From Streptomonospora salina (GTDB lineage: Bacteria; Actinomycetota; Actinomycetes; Streptosporangiales; Streptosporangiaceae): a DNA stretch of 64,000 bases. Positions 61,527 through 64,000 of this stretch are shown here, piece by piece. Position 1 is the first letter of the stretch. Every line of letters begins with the position of its first letter. The stretch spans positions 1,302,001 to 1,366,000 of the forward strand of contig NZ_JACHLY010000001.1 of the NCBI RefSeq assembly GCF_014204715.1. The letters are read 5' to 3'. Position numbers and translations under genes: made by a program. The notes below the pieces were generated by a model. That model ran no database searches. It was not told the origin of the DNA and worked only from the letters and a program-made list of their open reading frames with translations.

Positions 61527-62446
61527 GTGACCTCGATCGAGCGCACGGCCTACCCGCAGTTCAAGAAGCTGACCTCAGCGCGAATGCTGCACGGGCTCAG
61601 GCGAGTACGCCGACTGGACCGAGCACCTGCTGCCGTGGTCCGAGTGCGAGCAGAAGCTGGCCGCGTTCTGCGCCGAGGTCGGCCTGCCCGACGCCGCCGA
61701 AGGGTTCGTCGCCTACCTCAAGCACCAGCACCTGGACGCGGCCACCGCGCTGGAGGTCGGGTACGCCGACAACACCGACCTGTTCATCGACGACGGCGTG
61801 CCCCGGCTGCGCAGGCGCCGCGTCCCCGGTGCTCCGCAGGCGGTGGAGAAGCTGGCCGAGGCGATCGAGGTACGCATGCCCGAACGCTCCCTGCTGCAGA
61901 TCGTGGCGCGCACCGCCTACTGGCTGGGCTGGCACCACTGCTTCGGCCCCGCCTCGGGCTCGGACCCCAAGATCCCGGACATCCTGGGCCGCTACTCGCT
62001 GGCGGTGTTCACCGGCGGCATCAACATCGGCCCCTACGAGGCGGCCAAACACATCGCCGGGGTCTCGGCGAGGGAGCTGTCGATGGTGCGCAACCGCCAC
62101 ATCGACCTGGCCAAGCTCAACGCCGCGATCGCGGTGGTGGTCAAGGCCTGGGGCGATGGCACCTCGGTGGCCGCCGACGGGACGCAGGTGGAGACCTACA
62201 TCGACAACCTTCTCGCCGAGACCCCGATCCGCTACGGCGGGGCTGGACATCGCCGAGGTGGTGCGCGACCTGGTCAGGCAGGGGTGGACCATCACCGCCG
62301 AAGAGACCGCCGCCCTGTCCCCCTACATCCGCGCCCACATCACCCGGTTCGGCGCCTACGCCACCGACGTGCCGGGGATCGAACCGGAGGCGTTCGACCC
62401 CGCCCTGGACGAGATCGACTTCACCGTCCTGGACCTGGCCGCCTGA
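61527..62446 (+). pseudogene. Tn3-family transposase, broken by deletions and frameshifts
   Basis: Three pieces of a Tn3-type TnpA lie in three frames. The first (from a GTG at 61527) reads VTSIERTAYPQFKKLTSARM, a typical TnpA N-terminus. The second (about 61590-62230) reads EYADWTEHLLPWSECEQKLA on to INIGPYEAAKHIAGVSAREL, RNRHIDLAKLNAAIAVVV and GDGTSVAADGTQVETYIDNL, part of the DDE region including the D in AADGTQ. The third (about 62240-62446) reads LDIAEVVRDLVRQGWTITAE and RAHITRFGAYATDVPG to the stop, a C-terminal tail. An intact Tn3 transposase is about 1000 residues, so roughly 700 are missing. No resolvase or terminal 38-bp repeat was found. Confidence 0.8.
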
Positions 62447-62702
62447 AGGACGGACCAGTCCCGTCACCCCTTCGGGCTCCAGGACCGAGCCGCGCGCAAG
62501 GACCGTAACCCCGAGACCGGCGAGCCGATCGAGAACGCCGTGGCCTGGGCCCGCCTGCACCTCGGACAAGAACCTCCGCGAAATGGCGGGGCGTCCCTCC
62601 GGGGCGACCGGGACCCGTAGGCAACTCCGGCCACGCGGGGGGCCGGTGTTCCCCTGGCCGCACCGCTACACCCGTTCTCGAAGGCCGCAGAATCCGCTGT
62701 CG

Positions 62703-63731
62703 CTACTCACGGGTTACTTGTCCCGTCGCCGGGTGTGCAGGGAGACGCCCCTCCTTCGACGGCGGGGTGGACGGGTGCCTCGCGGAAGCGAACTGTCCCG
62801 TGGCGATCAGGACGACGACGAGCGCGAGCGGCACGATCCACCCGCTCCAGCCGAGGACCGTCGCCTGCGTGGTGTCGACGTGCTCTCCCGCCGCGGCGAA
62901 AAGGAGGTGGGTCCCGCCCGCCCCGTTGAACGCGGCATGTGCCAGGGCTGCGGGCCACACGGATCCCGATCGGAGCCTCAGCCAGCCGAAGACCGCCCCG
63001 ATCAGAACGCACATGGCCACCATCGCGGTCAAGCCGAGCCAGCCTGGTGCATCGGGGTAGTTGTACCCGAGGAGGATGAGCGGGGCGTGCCAAAGGCCCC
63101 AAATCACGCCAGAGACCAGGAGGGCCGGCAGAGTGCCGAGCGGCATCAGTTTCGGGAGCAGCCACCCGCGCCACCCGAGTTCCTCGCCCAGCGCCGGGAT
63201 GAGGTTGATGAACGCCGCCAAGGGGAGCAGGGCGATCTGGAGGGCGATGAGCGCGCCGATCGGTATCGGGATTTGGGCCGCTCCTGCGGTGTCCGCCTGC
63301 TCGTCGAGGGCCTGCTGGAAGGCGGAGAAGTTCGTGAAGTCGGCCGGATAGACCCCCAGCAGCGCGCCGACCGGGAGCGCCACCAGGACCAGCGCGATGG
63401 ACACGAAGATTCCCAGCGCCGAGTAGACGAGGAGTCTGCGCACCGGTCTCAGCGGCCACAGTCCGAGCGTCCACGCCTTCTGCTGCGGCCGCTCCACGAA
63501 GAACACGACGATGAGGGCGGCGATCGCGGGGGTCATCATCGTGGCGGTCGCCACGGGGGTGAACCAGGGGCTGGCGAGTCCGTCCCCGAACCAGAGAGGG
63601 AGCGCGAAGAGCCAGGCGAGCCCGAACGCCAGGGCGGTGAATACGCCGATGGGTCGCAGGTCTCGGCCGCTCATGCGGGGGCCGCTACGAGGCGTGGTCG
63701 TCTTCGATCCGCCCGGAGATTCGTTGGTCAC
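62703..63731 (-). CDS. CPBP-family intramembrane metalloprotease
   Basis: A 342-residue membrane protein with about eight helices. The CPBP (CAAX protease/bacteriocin-processing, ABI) motifs are present: IPALGEELGWRGWLLPKL (motif 1, EE..R), GVIWGLWHAPLILLGYN (motif 2, H) and AALAHAAFNGAGG (motif 3, H and N). Family members cleave within the membrane and often give bacteriocin immunity. The substrate here is unknown. The start is a GTG at 63731 that overlaps the stop of the DUF3887 gene by four bases, so the two are coupled. It stands next to transposon remnants and may be part of an accessory segment. Confidence 0.9.
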   Translation of the reverse strand: MTNESPGGSKTTTPRSGPRMSGRDLRPIGVFTALAFGLAWLFALPLWFGDGLASPWFTPVATATMMTPAIAALIVVFFVERPQQKAWTLGLWPLRPVRRLLVYSALGIFVSIALVLVALPVGALLGVYPADFTNFSAFQQALDEQADTAGAAQIPIPIGALIALQIALLPLAAFINLIPALGEELGWRGWLLPKLMPLGTLPALLVSGVIWGLWHAPLILLGYNYPDAPGWLGLTAMVAMCVLIGAVFGWLRLRSGSVWPAALAHAAFNGAGGTHLLFAAAGEHVDTTQATVLGWSGWIVPLALVVVLIATGQFASARHPSTPPSKEGRLPAHPATGQVTRE

Positions 63732-64000
63732 GACATCTGCCCTTCGAGGATGTGCAGACCGGCGATGGTGCGGTCGTCGCGGAACGCGATCCGTGCCGTG
63801 TAGTCGCCCGCCTCAAACGAGAGTGGCGTGTTCGTGATGGTCACGTCGCCGACCCGGGTGGCCTCCGGCTCTCCAGGCCCCTCGAAGGCTCCTGACAGGC
63901 CGACGACCTGTGCCCACGCGGCCGCGAGCGCGTCCTCCGACAGGGCATCGCGCATGGTCGGATCGAACTGTTCGGTGACACGCGTCCATTGCCCGGAAGC
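63728..64000 (-). CDS. DUF3887 domain protein (N-terminus beyond window)
   Basis: The last 90 residues of a protein cut by the window edge: QWTRVTEQFDPTMRDALSED, ALAAAWAQVVGLSGAFEGPG, then VTITNTPLSFEAGDYTARIA and DRTIAGLHILEG. The pattern F-D-x-x-M-R-x-A-L...L-x-x-x-W-x-x-V-V-x-x-x-G-x-F is that of DUF3887, a small SnoaL-like domain often fused or linked to hydrolases. It overlaps the CPBP protease by GTGA, so the two are in one operon. The function is unknown. Confidence 0.75.
   Translation of the reverse strand, partial: ASGQWTRVTEQFDPTMRDALSEDALAAAWAQVVGLSGAFEGPGEPEATRVGDVTITNTPLSFEAGDYTARIAFRDDRTIAGLHILEGQMS

Noticed and set aside
62447-62702. Possible remnant frame (DRAARKDRNPETGEPIENAV) after the Tn3 pseudogene
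   Set aside because: It is short, without start or family likeness. It may be transposon debris but cannot be assigned.

Overview
The window is very GC-rich, dense, and has the codon use, GTG/TTG starts and gene content of an actinomycete chromosome. The split gatCAB genes, the GlgE-pathway glycogen cluster, paired TQXA surface proteins and the overall order suggest the Nocardiopsaceae or a near relative (inference from gene content only; no search was run). Most of it is core chromosome. Only the right end, about 61.2-62.5 kb, looks like accessory DNA with decayed transposon pieces.

Layout. 0-2 kb: a truncated thioredoxin-like protein divergent from a MerR regulator with a strong palindromic operator, then two tRNA-Glu(CTC) genes and a tRNA-Gln(CTG). 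2.3-7 kb: gltX, a membrane protein, an FAH-family enzyme and a secreted DUF3152 metalloprotease-like protein. 7-17.8 kb: branched-chain amino acid and serine genes, all on the minus strand (ilvB-ilvN-ilvC, serA, leuB, ilvE, cimA). Both cimA and ilvB are preceded by a short leader peptide rich in Ile or Ile/Leu/Val, overlapping a hairpin and followed by a terminator, so transcription attenuation is predicted. A shared 6-5-6 palindrome (TCTCA-N6-GAGA type) lies upstream of cimA, leuB and ilvB. 18-31.5 kb: a GGDEF/EAL protein, gatB, a 51-bp tandem repeat array, two TQXA thioester surface proteins with sortase signals on the plus strand, gatA-gatC and a second GGDEF/EAL protein.

31.8-45.5 kb: ligA, a MetE-like protein, a DedA-family protein behind an iron-box-like site, mnmA and its sulfur donor (a cysteine desulfurase), etfA/etfB, a membrane Ser/Thr kinase, a YbaK editing-domain protein and an enoyl-CoA hydratase. 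45.6-49 kb: a thiamine-precursor ECF transporter (ykoE-ykoD-ykoC) behind a TPP riboswitch. 49-60.3 kb: the alpha-glucan locus, with glgP divergent from glgE-treS-mak-glgB. Together these convert trehalose to maltose, maltose 1-phosphate and branched glucan, and break the glucan down again. A perfect CRP-type site lies in the divergent region. 60.4-64 kb: a lipoprotein, a TnpB 3' remnant, a broken Tn3-family transposase, and a CPBP protease overlapping a DUF3887 protein cut by the window edge.

The observations most worth follow-up are the leader-peptide attenuator at cimA, the shared branched-chain operator, the 51-bp repeat array placed between gatB and the TQXA genes, and an AT-richer 19-bp inverted repeat next to glgP.
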